Assembly: GCA_964626755.1 (NCBI GenBank)
Contig: CAZVGO010000028.1
Coordinates: 310,001-374,000 of the forward strand
Direction: 5' to 3'
Source: JACDAV01 sp964626755
Lineage (GTDB): Bacteria; Chloroflexota; Limnocylindria; Limnocylindrales; CSP1-4
DNA: 64,000 nt
The position numbers were made by a program, and so were the translations under genes. The notes beneath the pieces were generated by a model. The model was not told where the DNA came from. It ran no database searches and was given only the letters and a program-made list of their open reading frames with translations. The stretch's first letter is position 1, and each line of letters opens with the position of its first letter. Positions 50,706 through 60,126 of this stretch are shown piece after piece.

Positions 50706-51875
50706 GTGGGCATCCGGGTCGTGGTCGTCGACGACAACCCGCACGTGTCGTGGCACGGCCGTGTGTATCCGGTGAACGCGACGTTCCACCGGTTCCTCTC
50801 CGCCGTCCTGGACGTCCCCGGAGCGCCGGTCGCGTCCATCGTCCACGCCGTGCCGCTTCGGCCGGCGACCGAGGCTCCGCGGACGCTGCCGCTCGACGAA
50901 CGGCTCGAGGTCGTGGGCACGGAGCGGTTCGACGGGATCGCCGGCTTCCTCCGGCGGGCTCCTGCGATCACCCGACGGAATGCCCCGATCCTCCGCTCTG
51001 CCCTGGCGGAGGCCGATCTGCTCTGGCTCAAGGTGCCGGCGTCCAACGCCCTGCTCGCCACGTGGCTGGCGCGGCGAGCACGCGTGTCCCGCTGCGTCTA
51101 TGTCGCCGGGAGCGCCCTCCACGTCGTGGCCGGGCAGCGGCGTGGCCTCGTCGGCGGCCTGACTGCCCGGGCCGTGGCCGCCGCCTACGACGGGATCGGG
51201 CGGCTCGTCGCCGTTGGAGGGCAGCGTGTCGTCGTCGGCGAGGGGCTCGTTGACGGTCGCGGCATCGTCACGAGCCTCGTCGAGCCCGCCGAGATCCGCG
51301 AGCCGACCAGCCCCTGGCCTCGGCAAGCTGGGCGGCTTCACCTGATCTGGGCGGGTCGCCTGGCCGCCGGAAAAGGCATCGAGACACTGCTCGACGCCCT
51401 GGCGCAGCTCGAGCCATCGGTGACGCTCGACCTCCTCGGTGACGGCCCCGCTCGGGGCGAGCTTGAGGCGCGAGCGCGGGCCCGGGGTCTTCCTGATCGC
51501 GTCAATTTTGTCGGTTATGTCGCCGAGAGGGCGCCTTATCTGGACCGCCTAGCGGGGGCGGATGTGTTTGTGTTCCCGTCCCCGGCCGAGGGCTTTCCCA
51601 AGGTGATCCTGGATGCAATGGCAGTCGGGCTGCCGGTCCTCGCAACCCCGAGCGGCGCCGTGGCCGAGCTCGGGACCGATCTGCTGGTGCTCATGCCACC
51701 CGGCGATCCCGCCGCAATCACCAACGCCCTTCGACGGCTGACCGCGACACCGGAGCGAGCCCTCCGCAAGCGCGCCGCGGGCCTCACCTTCGCAACGGCG
51801 CACACGCGACCGGCGGAGGCTGCGCGGCTCGTCGCCGGCTGGCGCTACCGCTACCCGGAACTGCCGTGGGGTTGA
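50706..51875 (+). CDS. Family 4 glycosyltransferase
   Basis: Protein of 389 aa from a GTG immediately after the flippase stop. GT-B features: IRVVVVDDNPHVSWHGRVYPVN, LHLIWAGRLAAGKGIETLLDAL, LLGDGPARGELEARARARGL, and PSPAEGFPKVILDAMAVGLPVLA with the E-x7-E donor motif shifted by the KVI form. It ends the rightward operon from 47084. The 166 bp before the next gene hold nothing recognisable. Confidence 0.88.
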   Translation: MGIRVVVVDDNPHVSWHGRVYPVNATFHRFLSAVLDVPGAPVASIVHAVPLRPATEAPRTLPLDERLEVVGTERFDGIAGFLRRAPAITRRNAPILRSALAEADLLWLKVPASNALLATWLARRARVSRCVYVAGSALHVVAGQRRGLVGGLTARAVAAAYDGIGRLVAVGGQRVVVGEGLVDGRGIVTSLVEPAEIREPTSPWPRQAGRLHLIWAGRLAAGKGIETLLDALAQLEPSVTLDLLGDGPARGELEARARARGLPDRVNFVGYVAERAPYLDRLAGADVFVFPSPAEGFPKVILDAMAVGLPVLATPSGAVAELGTDLLVLMPPGDPAAITNALRRLTATPERALRKRAAGLTFATAHTRPAEAARLVAGWRYRYPELPWG

Positions 51876-52041
51876 AAGCGTGTCTCCGGCTGCGGCGTCC
51901 AGGGACGTTCATGCAACCGACGCCGAAGGCGAGCATCGTCACGTGGCGTGGGTCCGACGGAGAGGGCCCGCCGGTCAGCGGCACTGCTAGACTTCGCACG
52001 TTTGCGGCAGGGGATCGGCCACCTCAAGGCCTTGGAATACC

Positions 52042-53550
52042 GTGAGCCAAGAGGCGGATACGGATCCTTCTAGGTCGCCTGCCACCGCGGAAGCCCAGGC
52101 GGTTGACTATCGACGACGGGCGATCGTCGGCGGTGCGGCACTGGTGCTCCGACAAGGCCTGGTCAAGGGACTCGCCATTGTTGGCGGAGTCATCCTTGCC
52201 CGCATCCTCACTCCCGAGGCTTTCGGGACGTACGCGATAGTCGTCTTTGTTGTCGCGCTGTTCAGTCTCATTGGGGACATGGGCCTGGGGGCCGCCCTAA
52301 TCCAGCAGGAGACAGAGCCAACCGAACGAAACTATCGAGTGGTCTTCACGGTCCAGCTGGTCGTCTTTGGGAGCGCATCTGCGGCAATCATCTTGTTCGG
52401 CCCGTGGATCGCGACCCGCTTCGGTCTCGGTTCCGATGGTGTGTGGCTCATGCGGATTCTGGCACTCGGCCTGCTTGTGTCCTCCCTCCGGACGCTGCCC
52501 GCCCTACGGCTTGAGCGCCATCTCGAATACCGGCAGCTTGTCCTCGCAGAGGCTGCTCAAGGCATCGTGTTTCAGGTGATCGCGATAGCCGCGGCAGTGT
52601 CTGGTCTCGGAGTCCTGAGCTTCGGCCTGGCAGCGATTGCCGGTACCATCGCGGCAACCCTAATCCTGAACGTGATCGCCCCGTGGCGGCCCGGGCTTGC
52701 CTGGAATTGGGCCGAGGTGCGAGGGCTCCTGCGTTTCGGGCTCCCGTACCAGGGCGCCGGCGTCCTCTCGTTCGTCAAAGACGCGGTGAATCCGCTCTTC
52801 ATTGGGATCATCGCCGGCGTCGCCGCTGTCGGCTTCATCAACTGGGCGACGGTCATCGTCGGATACCCGCTCCTCATCTCAGCGATCCTGGCCCGGTTGT
52901 ACTTCCCGGCCTTCTCGCGATTGAGGTCACGACCTGAGATAGCCTCCGCCTTCGGTGGCGCGGTCATCCGATGGAGTGTCTTCATCGCAGTGGGGCTGAC
53001 GGTGCCGTTCCTTCCGGCTGCGAGTTACTGGACGCACGTCGTCTTCGGAAGCCAGTGGCTTCCTGCAGTGCCTCTTCTGTATCTGCAGGCCATCGCCATT
53101 CCGTTCGCAGCGGCAGTCGCCGTGGGCATGGGGATCCTCAACGCCACCGGCCGCAGTGCGATTGCGCTGGGTTTCGCAGCCCTCTGGATGGGGGCGACGT
53201 GGCTCTTTACGGTCCCCGCGGTCCTGATCAGTGGATGGCTAGGCTACGGCGTCGCGAACGCGATTGTCACGCTCACAACCGCGCCGCTCTTCTACCGCGT
53301 GGTTGAGCGCGGCCTGCCCATACATTCCGTGGCCGGACTCCTGCCCGGAGTCGCGGCCGGCGGTTTGGCCATCGGCCTCGGCCTCGCCTTAGCCACCCTG
53401 CGTCCGATGGATCTGGAACTGGCCGCTCAGGTCGGCGCTCTCTGCCTGGCCGTTTACGTCGCCGCGTGGCTCGTGCTTTGTCGTCATTCAGTCCGAGAGG
53501 ACGTCTCAATGCTGCGATCATTGGTCTCGCGTCAAGGGTCAGCCACATGA
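52042..53550 (+). CDS. Wzx-type flippase
   Basis: Protein of 502 aa from a GTG at 52042. About 14 helices; GGVILARILTPEAFGTYAIVVFVVAL split near residues 48-72 is close to the flippase at 33170. GDMGLGAALIQQETEPTERNYR is the typical cytosolic loop. It begins a rightward group 52042-57279 whose base composition is less GC-rich than the rest. It is coupled to the next GT2 by an ATGA overlap. Confidence 0.92.
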   Translation: MSQEADTDPSRSPATAEAQAVDYRRRAIVGGAALVLRQGLVKGLAIVGGVILARILTPEAFGTYAIVVFVVALFSLIGDMGLGAALIQQETEPTERNYRVVFTVQLVVFGSASAAIILFGPWIATRFGLGSDGVWLMRILALGLLVSSLRTLPALRLERHLEYRQLVLAEAAQGIVFQVIAIAAAVSGLGVLSFGLAAIAGTIAATLILNVIAPWRPGLAWNWAEVRGLLRFGLPYQGAGVLSFVKDAVNPLFIGIIAGVAAVGFINWATVIVGYPLLISAILARLYFPAFSRLRSRPEIASAFGGAVIRWSVFIAVGLTVPFLPAASYWTHVVFGSQWLPAVPLLYLQAIAIPFAAAVAVGMGILNATGRSAIALGFAALWMGATWLFTVPAVLISGWLGYGVANAIVTLTTAPLFYRVVERGLPIHSVAGLLPGVAAGGLAIGLGLALATLRPMDLELAAQVGALCLAVYVAAWLVLCRHSVREDVSMLRSLVSRQGSAT

Positions 53551-54461
53551 CGAAGGGTTCATGCGCTGCCGGCAACCGCGTGACACCTCGGAGTGGGACG
53601 TTGTCTTCACGGGATGGCAGGACCAAACGGATTTCCGTCGTTATGAATACGCTTAACGAGGAGCGCCGCCTGTCATACGCTCTGCGCTCCGTGCAGGATT
53701 GGGTCGACGAAATCATCGTCGTGGATATGCATAGCGACGACAGAACCGTCGAGATCGCCAAGGCGTTCGGTGCACGGGTATTTACGCACGAGCGGGTCGG
53801 GTACGTAGAGCCGGCAAGAGCATATGCGCTAGGCCGGGCGACAGGAGATTGGACCCTGATCCTCGACGCCGATGAGCTCGTGCCGCCATCCCTCGCGCGG
53901 CGACTGCGCGGCGTCGCGTTCGGCGATGAAGCCGACGCGGTTGACATTCCCCGGTTGAACTACTTGCTCGGAGCACCCCTCGCTTGGACGGGCTGGGGTC
54001 CTTCTCAGGACCGGCACCAACGATTCTTCAAGACGGGCTGGGCCGAACCGACCAACGTCATCCATGCCGCTCTTACAATGCGTGAAGGGGCGCGCGTCCT
54101 TCGACTCGCCTCGGATGACGGTTTGGCCTTGGTCCACTTCAACTATACGGATGTTGCCCACTTCATCGAGAAGCTAAATACCTACACCACGATCGAGGCT
54201 GTAGGAGGGGCGAGAGGCCGGCCTCAGTTGGGGGCAGCCCGTGTGATCCGTGCAACGATTCGGGAGTTCACGGATCGGTTCTTGCGCTATAGGGGGTACC
54301 GCGACGGGAGGCGCGGCCTCTATCTCGCCGGGCTCATGGCTTTCTATCGGTTCGCGGTCTATGCCAAGGATTGGGAGCGGACATCGATCGGAACCCGCGA
54401 GGACATTGAGCGCATCTACGAAAAAGAGGCCGAGCGATGGCTAAGCGACTCAGAGAAGTGA
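53547..54461 (+). CDS. WaaE/KdtX-type family 2 glycosyltransferase
   Basis: Protein of 304 aa; the ATG at 53547 overlaps the flippase stop (ATGA), so the longer frame is rejected. Motifs: ISVVMNTLNEERRLSYALRS, WVDEIIVVDMHSDDRT, GARVFTHERVGYVEPAR, LILDADELVPPSLARRL and HFNYTDVAHFIEKLN, typical of LPS inner-core GT2s of the WaaE kind. The gene is AT-richer than its surroundings, for example 27 G/C in 60 bases at 54121-54180. Confidence 0.88.
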   Translation: MTKGSCAAGNRVTPRSGTLSSRDGRTKRISVVMNTLNEERRLSYALRSVQDWVDEIIVVDMHSDDRTVEIAKAFGARVFTHERVGYVEPARAYALGRATGDWTLILDADELVPPSLARRLRGVAFGDEADAVDIPRLNYLLGAPLAWTGWGPSQDRHQRFFKTGWAEPTNVIHAALTMREGARVLRLASDDGLALVHFNYTDVAHFIEKLNTYTTIEAVGGARGRPQLGAARVIRATIREFTDRFLRYRGYRDGRRGLYLAGLMAFYRFAVYAKDWERTSIGTREDIERIYEKEAERWLSDSEK

Positions 54462-54480
54462 CCTCGAATGTCTATCCAGC

Positions 54481-55167
54481 GTGTCGCCCTTGAGTGATAT
54501 AGCTGCCAGAATCGCGGCCCTCCCCGATGGATGGCACGGCTCTGGTTCTGTGGGGCCCGCGGTGCTCGCCGCGCTGGAGCGGAATACTCCACGCGGCGGG
54601 TCGAGCATGGAGACGGGCACAGGGCGAACCACCCTGTTGCTGTCACAGATCAGCGCAACCCACGTGGTGTTCACCAAGGACGACGAGGGTGACGGCAACA
54701 GCCTCGGTGCGGTCCGGTCCTCACCTCTCCTTGGCGAGGGTGTGAGGTTCGTCGTGGGTCCGACCCAGCTCACCGTGCGCGGCCATGAGTTCGGGCCACT
54801 CGACCTGGCATTGCTCGACGGACCGCATGCCTATCCGTTCCCTGATCTCGAGTATTGGGCCGTTTACCCTCACGTTAGGTCGGGCGGCCTGCTTGTGGTG
54901 GACGATGTGCAGATCCCGACCGTCAATAACCTATTCCGGTTCCTGCGGGCGGATGCAATGTGGGAACTGGTCGACTTGGTGGAAACAACCGCGTTCTTTC
55001 GCCGAACCGGGGAGCCCACCTTCAACCCGCTCGGCGACGGTTGGCAGGACCAGGAATACAACGTCCGTCCCCGACTAGATCACCTGCCGGCGCGGAAGCG
55101 CTTGGTCGTCCGGACGAAATGGTTTGTGCCGCAACCAGTGAAACAAGCTCTCCGGCGCTGGTTCTAG
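54481..55167 (+). CDS. Class I SAM methyltransferase-like protein (Methyltransf_24)
   Basis: Protein of 228 aa from a GTG at 54481. The Rossmann start is SSMETGTGRTTLLLSQI (E-x-G-x-G), followed by an acidic FTKDDEGD, the strand LDLALLDGPHAYPFPDLEYW and GGLLVVDDVQIPTVNNLF. These mark the Methyltransf_24 type, often sugar O-methyltransferases. The C-terminus is basic (KRLVVRTKWFVPQPVKQALRRW). It sits between GT2 and GT4 genes in one rightward group. Confidence 0.75.
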   Translation: MSPLSDIAARIAALPDGWHGSGSVGPAVLAALERNTPRGGSSMETGTGRTTLLLSQISATHVVFTKDDEGDGNSLGAVRSSPLLGEGVRFVVGPTQLTVRGHEFGPLDLALLDGPHAYPFPDLEYWAVYPHVRSGGLLVVDDVQIPTVNNLFRFLRADAMWELVDLVETTAFFRRTGEPTFNPLGDGWQDQEYNVRPRLDHLPARKRLVVRTKWFVPQPVKQALRRWF

Positions 55168-55181
55168 TCCCGCTTAAGAAG

Positions 55182-56408
55182 ATGCCGGAGTTGACAGCCC
55201 GCCAATCGCTGCGCGTGCTGGCGATCGCCCCTTACGCCGCCTACCCGCCAGTCGGGGGCGGCAGAATGCGCGTCTATCACCTGATCCAGGAGTGGATGTT
55301 GCTTGGCCACGAGGTGACCTTATGGATGGCGCCCGCCGATGAGCATCTCCTCGAATGGTCAGATAGGGGCCCACGGCCGCAGCTTCGGGCCCTCGCCGCT
55401 CGGCCTCGCCAGTCCATCGCCTCCAAGGTTCAGGCACTTCTCTCGCCGATGCCGGAGGGGGTTTGGACTCGCCCGCCGGTGGCCGTTCGATGGGATGATG
55501 ATCTGTTCGCCCGTTTCGATGTTGTCGTGTTGATGCAAGCTCATGTCGGCCGTTACGCGGCTCCCTTCGTTCAAGCTGGCGTGCCGGTCGTTCTGGACCA
55601 GCAAAATGTTGAGTCCGAGATCGGCGCACAAGTCGCAAACCTTTCTGCGACATGGATGGGGCGGGCCCGCGCTCGCGCTGACATCTGGAAGTGGCGATCA
55701 TACGAGCGGGGACTCATACGCCACGTTCAGCGCACCATCGCCGTGTCGGAGCGCGATGCAGCAGCGTTTCGCAGGCTCGTTCCATTTGCGCCGGTCGCGG
55801 TCCATCCGAATGGCGCGGACATACGGTCGCTTCACTATTTGGATCATCGGGAGAATCGTGGCGATCGCCTCATCATGACGGGCACGCTCGGCTATCTGCC
55901 GAACCTCGATGCAGCCCATTGGATGATTGAGCGCATCCTCCCGCGCGTGCGCCAGGTCCGCCCGTCAGCTCGGCTGATCCTGGTCGGCGCGAGCGCACCT
56001 GACTCGCTGCGGCAGAGAGCAGGGGTCGCCGTGGAAATCGTTGGGCGTGTTCCGGACGTCTCTCCATTCCTGGACGCCGCAGATCTGTTTGTGGCACCGC
56101 TTCGGGCAGGTGGCGGGACTCGCATCAAGTTGCTCGAAGCGTTCGCGGTAGGTCTCCCAGTTGTAGCCACGACAATGGCCAGCGCAGGGATCGCCGTACG
56201 CCATGGCACGGACATCGCCACCGCGGACGACGAGGAGACTTTTGCCCACGAGGTCATCCGGATGCTCGACGATTTCCCAGCAAGGCGAGCGATGGCGCAA
56301 TCTGCCCGGCGCTTGGTAGAAGAGCACTACGACTGGCGGTCCATCGCTGCTGAATACCAAGAGGATCTGTACGACGTGGTCCAGGGCACCCCGCGCCGCC
56401 GTGGGTGA
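55182..56408 (+). CDS. Family 4 glycosyltransferase
   Basis: Protein of 408 aa from ATG 55182 behind AAGAAG; the upstream frame overlaps the methyltransferase. GT-B features: RVLAIAPYAAYPPVGGGRMRVYHLIQEW, VVLDQQNVESEI, IAVSERDAAAFRRL, IMTGTLGYLPNLDAAHWMI and VAPLRAGGGTRIKLLEAFAVGLPVVA in pieces at about 330-360. This is the sugar-transferase-with-PEP-CTERM/GT4 type with GGTRIK donor loop. It overlaps the next gene by 8 nt. Confidence 0.9.
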   Translation: MPELTARQSLRVLAIAPYAAYPPVGGGRMRVYHLIQEWMLLGHEVTLWMAPADEHLLEWSDRGPRPQLRALAARPRQSIASKVQALLSPMPEGVWTRPPVAVRWDDDLFARFDVVVLMQAHVGRYAAPFVQAGVPVVLDQQNVESEIGAQVANLSATWMGRARARADIWKWRSYERGLIRHVQRTIAVSERDAAAFRRLVPFAPVAVHPNGADIRSLHYLDHRENRGDRLIMTGTLGYLPNLDAAHWMIERILPRVRQVRPSARLILVGASAPDSLRQRAGVAVEIVGRVPDVSPFLDAADLFVAPLRAGGGTRIKLLEAFAVGLPVVATTMASAGIAVRHGTDIATADDEETFAHEVIRMLDDFPARRAMAQSARRLVEEHYDWRSIAAEYQEDLYDVVQGTPRRRG

Positions 56409-57279
56409 CGCCGCGGTGTGGGCGGTGGTTGTGCACTTCGGCGAACCTGCAAAGACTGACCACATTCTTCGGCAGCTCGCTGCCTCCACGGTCCCTCTCG
56501 ACGTTGTCGTCGCCGACAATGACGGTGCGTTCTTGGGCCCGAAAGGGGTGGACGTCCTCCACACAGGCGGCAACACGGGATTTGCCGGTGGCGCGAACGC
56601 GGGGGCTCGCCACGCGCTCTCCCAGGGAGCTTCCTTTGTGTGGATGCTCAACAACGATGCGGAACCAGGTCCCCAGACCCTTGAACGGCTGCTCGAGACT
56701 GTTGGGAGCTGCCGAGCGGCCTGCTTGGTCGGCGCCCTCGAGCTCGATCCTGGTGACGTCGACGCGCAGAGCCAGTGGTCGTATCAGGCCCCGTGGCTGC
56801 CGCCCGTCCTGCGTGGCCGGATACGGGCTGTCCGAGGAAGATTGAGGACGGTCGACTTCCTGTCAGGATTCTCGATATTGATGTCGCGACCCGCATTCGA
56901 GAAGGTCGGCTTTTTTGACGAGTCGTTCTTCCACTACTTCGAAGACGTCGACCTCAGCCTCAGGGCGGTCCTTGCCGGCGCCGAGGTCGTACTCGACTGC
57001 GGTGCGCCGGTACCCCATCGTCGAGCGACCATCCTTGGCCCCGGGAGCGAGCTCGAAACGTACTACTTCTTCCGCAATCGGCTCCTGCTCGCTGCTAGAT
57101 ACAGAGGGATCAGCCCACTCGTGGCGCTCTTCGTTGCCAATCCGAGGAACAGCGTCCGGCCGCTCTTCTCGCGACGGCGGCTGCTAGATCGCGATTGGCC
57201 CTTTCTGCGCGGTGCATGGCGCGGGACCATTGATGCAGTTCGCGGACGAACCGGGCCGCGCGTCCACTCGACACGGTAA
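56401..57279 (+). CDS. Rhamnosyltransferase-like family 2 glycosyltransferase
   Basis: Protein of 292 aa from a GTG at 56401. The WbbL-like layout is seen: VWAVVVHFGEPAKTDHILRQL, VVVADNDGAFLG, GNTGFAGGANAGARHAL, VWMLNNDAEPGPQTLERLL and FLSGFSILMSRPAFEKVGFF, then DESFFHYFEDVDLSLRA. These are the classic marks of dTDP-rhamnosyltransferases. The C-terminus is basic. It ends the group 52042-57279; the next 263 bases have no gene. Confidence 0.9.
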   Translation: MGDAAVWAVVVHFGEPAKTDHILRQLAASTVPLDVVVADNDGAFLGPKGVDVLHTGGNTGFAGGANAGARHALSQGASFVWMLNNDAEPGPQTLERLLETVGSCRAACLVGALELDPGDVDAQSQWSYQAPWLPPVLRGRIRAVRGRLRTVDFLSGFSILMSRPAFEKVGFFDESFFHYFEDVDLSLRAVLAGAEVVLDCGAPVPHRRATILGPGSELETYYFFRNRLLLAARYRGISPLVALFVANPRNSVRPLFSRRRLLDRDWPFLRGAWRGTIDAVRGRTGPRVHSTR

Positions 57280-57542
57280 GTCAAGTGCGCACGCGTGTCC
57301 GCACGACGGATTTGGGCCAGCGGAGTCAGCCCCGAACTACTCGACATTGACCTTGACGAATGCCAAGAGCGTGGCCGGCGCCTACCCAGTCTCTCGACCG
57401 ATTGGAGGGCGACGCTCAGAAGGCAGCCGCCGATCCAGGAGGCCAAGTCGGCTGGCGCAGTGCGCAAGATTTGCACCGGCTGAACAGCTCGCTCTCCTCG
57501 CGTAACCCGCGCGGAATAGCGCCCCGGATGGTGCGGGCCAGT
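57280..57542. other. Gene-free spacer between convergent genes
   Basis: These 263 bases separate the rhamnosyltransferase-like stop from the convergent methyltransferase stop. Short frames exist, but none has an SD, motif or recognisable product. No strong hairpin was found. It may hold remnants of an insertion or rearrangement point. Confidence 0.5.
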
Positions 57543-58499
57543 TCATTGTCGGGGCCGCGCGACGACCAGCATGTCGTGGCCGAGATTCCACGGGAGCAGT
57601 CGCGTCAGCGCTGCCCGCACGGCGAACACCGCCGCGCCGACTGCTCGACGACGGGGAGCGGCGTCATCCACGGAAATCGAGACGACATGGAAGCCGGTCG
57701 CCGCTAAAGCCCGATCCACTGTCGCCGGCTCGAACTGCTGGATGTGGGATTCAACGCCGGGGCGCAGGGGCTCGTATCGCCTTGACACAGGGCGTCTGAG
57801 GGCGCGGCGCACAACGTTCGTGGCCACCGTCAGCGCCCAGGCCGCCTCTCCGTCGTTCGGCATGGCCAGGATCAGTCGACCGTTCGGAGCAAGGAGAGCG
57901 TGGCACCGCCGCAGGAGTTCGAGCGGCTCCGGGACGTGCTCCAGCACGTGCCACAGTGTGATCGCATCGAAGGAGCCGTCGAGCTTCACCGCGTCGATCG
58001 TCCCGAGATGGATTGTCAGTGAATGGAGGCTCCGGGCGTGTTCCAAGGCGGTAGGCGAAACCTCCGTTCCCTCCGTTGCCCAGCCGTGGTCGCGAGCGAT
58101 CGCGAGAAACGTCCCAACGCCCGCGCTCACGTCGAGCAGGCGGCCCGGAGCCACGCTGCCGAGCACGGTTGCGAAGCGGCGTCGCCAGAGCCGGTCGCGG
58201 TCCGCCGCGGACGCGAGCCAGGAGTCGTAGGCGTCAGGGCGAGCGTATCCGCGGAGGATCTCGGCCTGCGTCGGTCGTGGATCGACGTACCGGTGCCCGC
58301 ACCCCAGGCAGCGGGCCATCGACGCCCCGGCGTCGGTAGTGCCTCGTCGCGGGTCCCCGCACAGGGGGCAGGCGACCACGCGCTCGAACTCGACGTAGCG
58401 GTCGGCTGGCCGGTCAAAGTCGGCCGGGCTCGGCTGGCTGGGCAGCCAGTCGGGCTTGTCTCCGGCCGGCGGAAGGCGCGCTTGGTGGGCTCGGGTCAC
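57543..58499 (-). CDS. SAM-dependent methyltransferase with N-terminal Cys4 motif
   Basis: About 318 aa from a GTG at 58499 (start uncertain; earlier starts fall under the divergent polymerase gene). C-P-L-C and C-L-G-C (about 45-48 and 65-68) precede HRYVDPRPTQAEILRGY. The methyltransferase core reads LLDVSAGVGTFLAIARDHGW, TEGTEVSPTALEHAR, LWHVLEHVPEPLELLRR and LAPNGRLILAMPN. It shares its architecture with the gene at 29298, so the two may methylate related sugars. It is divergent from the polymerase gene. Confidence 0.85.
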   Translation of the reverse strand: MTRAHQARLPPAGDKPDWLPSQPSPADFDRPADRYVEFERVVACPLCGDPRRGTTDAGASMARCLGCGHRYVDPRPTQAEILRGYARPDAYDSWLASAADRDRLWRRRFATVLGSVAPGRLLDVSAGVGTFLAIARDHGWATEGTEVSPTALEHARSLHSLTIHLGTIDAVKLDGSFDAITLWHVLEHVPEPLELLRRCHALLAPNGRLILAMPNDGEAAWALTVATNVVRRALRRPVSRRYEPLRPGVESHIQQFEPATVDRALAATGFHVVSISVDDAAPRRRAVGAAVFAVRAALTRLLPWNLGHDMLVVARPRQ

Positions 58500-58593
58500 A
58501 TGGGCCCCTGGATGCGATTCGGCGTGGTGCGAGTCTACAAGCCGCTGCTGGCCCCGCCCAACACCGCTGCGCGGCTGATACGATCGGACCTCC

Positions 58594-60126
58594 ATGGCCG
58601 ACCCCGCCCCCATTCTGATCGTCTCCGTGGCGGCAGTCGGCGCCCTGGGAGCGGGCGGCACAGCCCTCCGCTATCCCCGGATCTCGTTCGGCATCCTATT
58701 CCTGCTCGCTTCGTTCTCCAGGGCTACCCTCGAGACACCCCTAGGCACGATGCGGCCGGAGATGCCCGCGGTCGCGGTCGTCGCGACAATCCTCCTGTTG
58801 AGCGGCAGGTTCAGGCGCCTGCTCGGCCTGCCTCGCAACCTGGTCGTCATGGCGCTGGCTTTCGGAACATATCTCATCGTCCTGGGCATCTCCTCCGCTC
58901 TCCTTGCGCCCGACACGGGCCAGAGCCTTCGCATGGTGGCCTGGCTTGCGACCTCGATGCTGAGCGGCGTCGTGGCGTTCATCCTGATCCGCCCACGGCC
59001 CGAAACCGCGATCGAACCGCTGGCGTTCGGTGGCGCACTGATGGGCGCGATCGGGATCGTCGTCGCGGTCCTGTTCCTCGTGCTCGGCCCAGAATTCACG
59101 CACGGGATACAGGAGGGCAACGCCGCCCAGCCGCGCGTATATGCCTTCGGCTGGGAGACCAATCTCTACGCGAGCTTCCTGGGCATGTGCGCACTTTTCG
59201 CCGTGGAGGTGGCCCGGGGACCTCGAAAACGCGCCGGACTGGCCATGCTGGCGTTGATCCTGGTGGGGTTCTCCCTGGGACTTACACGAGGTGCTTATGT
59301 TGGCTTGGCGTTTGGAGCGGCAGCCTACGCCGCGGCCCGCCTCGTGGCGGAGCGCAGGCCGGGTGACCTGCCCCGATTCGTGGCCAGCGCCGTCGGCATG
59401 CTAGTCGTCGGCCTCGTGGCGATGGATCTCCTTCTGCCGAACGCCCTCGAGCGCCAGGCGCGCGCCGGCCCTGCCGGTCCGGTTGCGACCGCGATCGTGC
59501 CGAGGCCGTCCGTTCCGAATGTCCCCGGCGCGACCGGGAATCCGCCGGCGGGGCCTTCAGGGCTGCCTGCCACCACGCCGCTTCCGACACCCAGTCCAGC
59601 GCCCAGCCTGGCTATCGGCGGTGACACGATCGCCTACCGGCTGGAGCGGGTCCCCATTGCTCTCATGGACGTACCGAATAGCCCGCTCATCGGTTTCGGC
59701 GCAGTCTCCTTTGGCCAGCGCCACCCGGAGCGAGGTGCCGGCCCCAGGGCTGACCACATAGCGATCCTGGCAGTGGCCGTCCTGTACGAGTCAGGGATCG
59801 GCGGCGTCGTCGCGCTGACCGTCGGTTTTTGGCTTCTGCTCTGGTCACTCTGGCGGTCCGTGAAGGGGTCTGCCGCCGAAGGGAACTGGCGTACGGTGGG
59901 CGTCGGCGCCGCCTTTATCGGCTCGGTAGTCTCGGTCCTGGTCGCCTACCAGGGCAATAACGCGCTCCATCTGGCGATCAACTGGATCGTCGTCGGGGCA
60001 GCCGCGGCACTCATCAGCGGGACAATGCCAGGGCGACTACCTGCCACCCTCGCGGGTCAGCGGGGCGTCGACGCCGCCGCGCGGAGTACCTCGGCCACCT
60101 CACCACCGGCCCGTTCCCAGGAATAG
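58594..60126 (+). CDS. O-antigen ligase / Wzy polymerase-like membrane protein
   Basis: Protein of 510 aa, ATG 58594. About 11 helices. The Wzy_C-type signature is SLGLTRGAYVGLAFGAAAYA (about 230-250), followed by a long periplasmic loop (about 290-390) rich in P and A with a low-complexity stretch (PLPTPSPAP), and NSPLIGFGAVSFGQRHP after it. RPEMPAVAVVATILLL and FGWETNLYASFLGMCALF form earlier helices. It joins sugar units or ligates chains outside the membrane. It is the only polymerase in the window. Its last 70 bp overlap the convergent GT4. Confidence 0.88.
   Translation: MADPAPILIVSVAAVGALGAGGTALRYPRISFGILFLLASFSRATLETPLGTMRPEMPAVAVVATILLLSGRFRRLLGLPRNLVVMALAFGTYLIVLGISSALLAPDTGQSLRMVAWLATSMLSGVVAFILIRPRPETAIEPLAFGGALMGAIGIVVAVLFLVLGPEFTHGIQEGNAAQPRVYAFGWETNLYASFLGMCALFAVEVARGPRKRAGLAMLALILVGFSLGLTRGAYVGLAFGAAAYAAARLVAERRPGDLPRFVASAVGMLVVGLVAMDLLLPNALERQARAGPAGPVATAIVPRPSVPNVPGATGNPPAGPSGLPATTPLPTPSPAPSLAIGGDTIAYRLERVPIALMDVPNSPLIGFGAVSFGQRHPERGAGPRADHIAILAVAVLYESGIGGVVALTVGFWLLLWSLWRSVKGSAAEGNWRTVGVGAAFIGSVVSVLVAYQGNNALHLAINWIVVGAAAALISGTMPGRLPATLAGQRGVDAAARSTSATSPPARSQE

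Noticed and set aside
49188..51341. 717-codon minus-strand frame
   Set aside because: Antisense to a flippase and a GT4 with clear motifs; its product is low-complexity and hydrophilic throughout.
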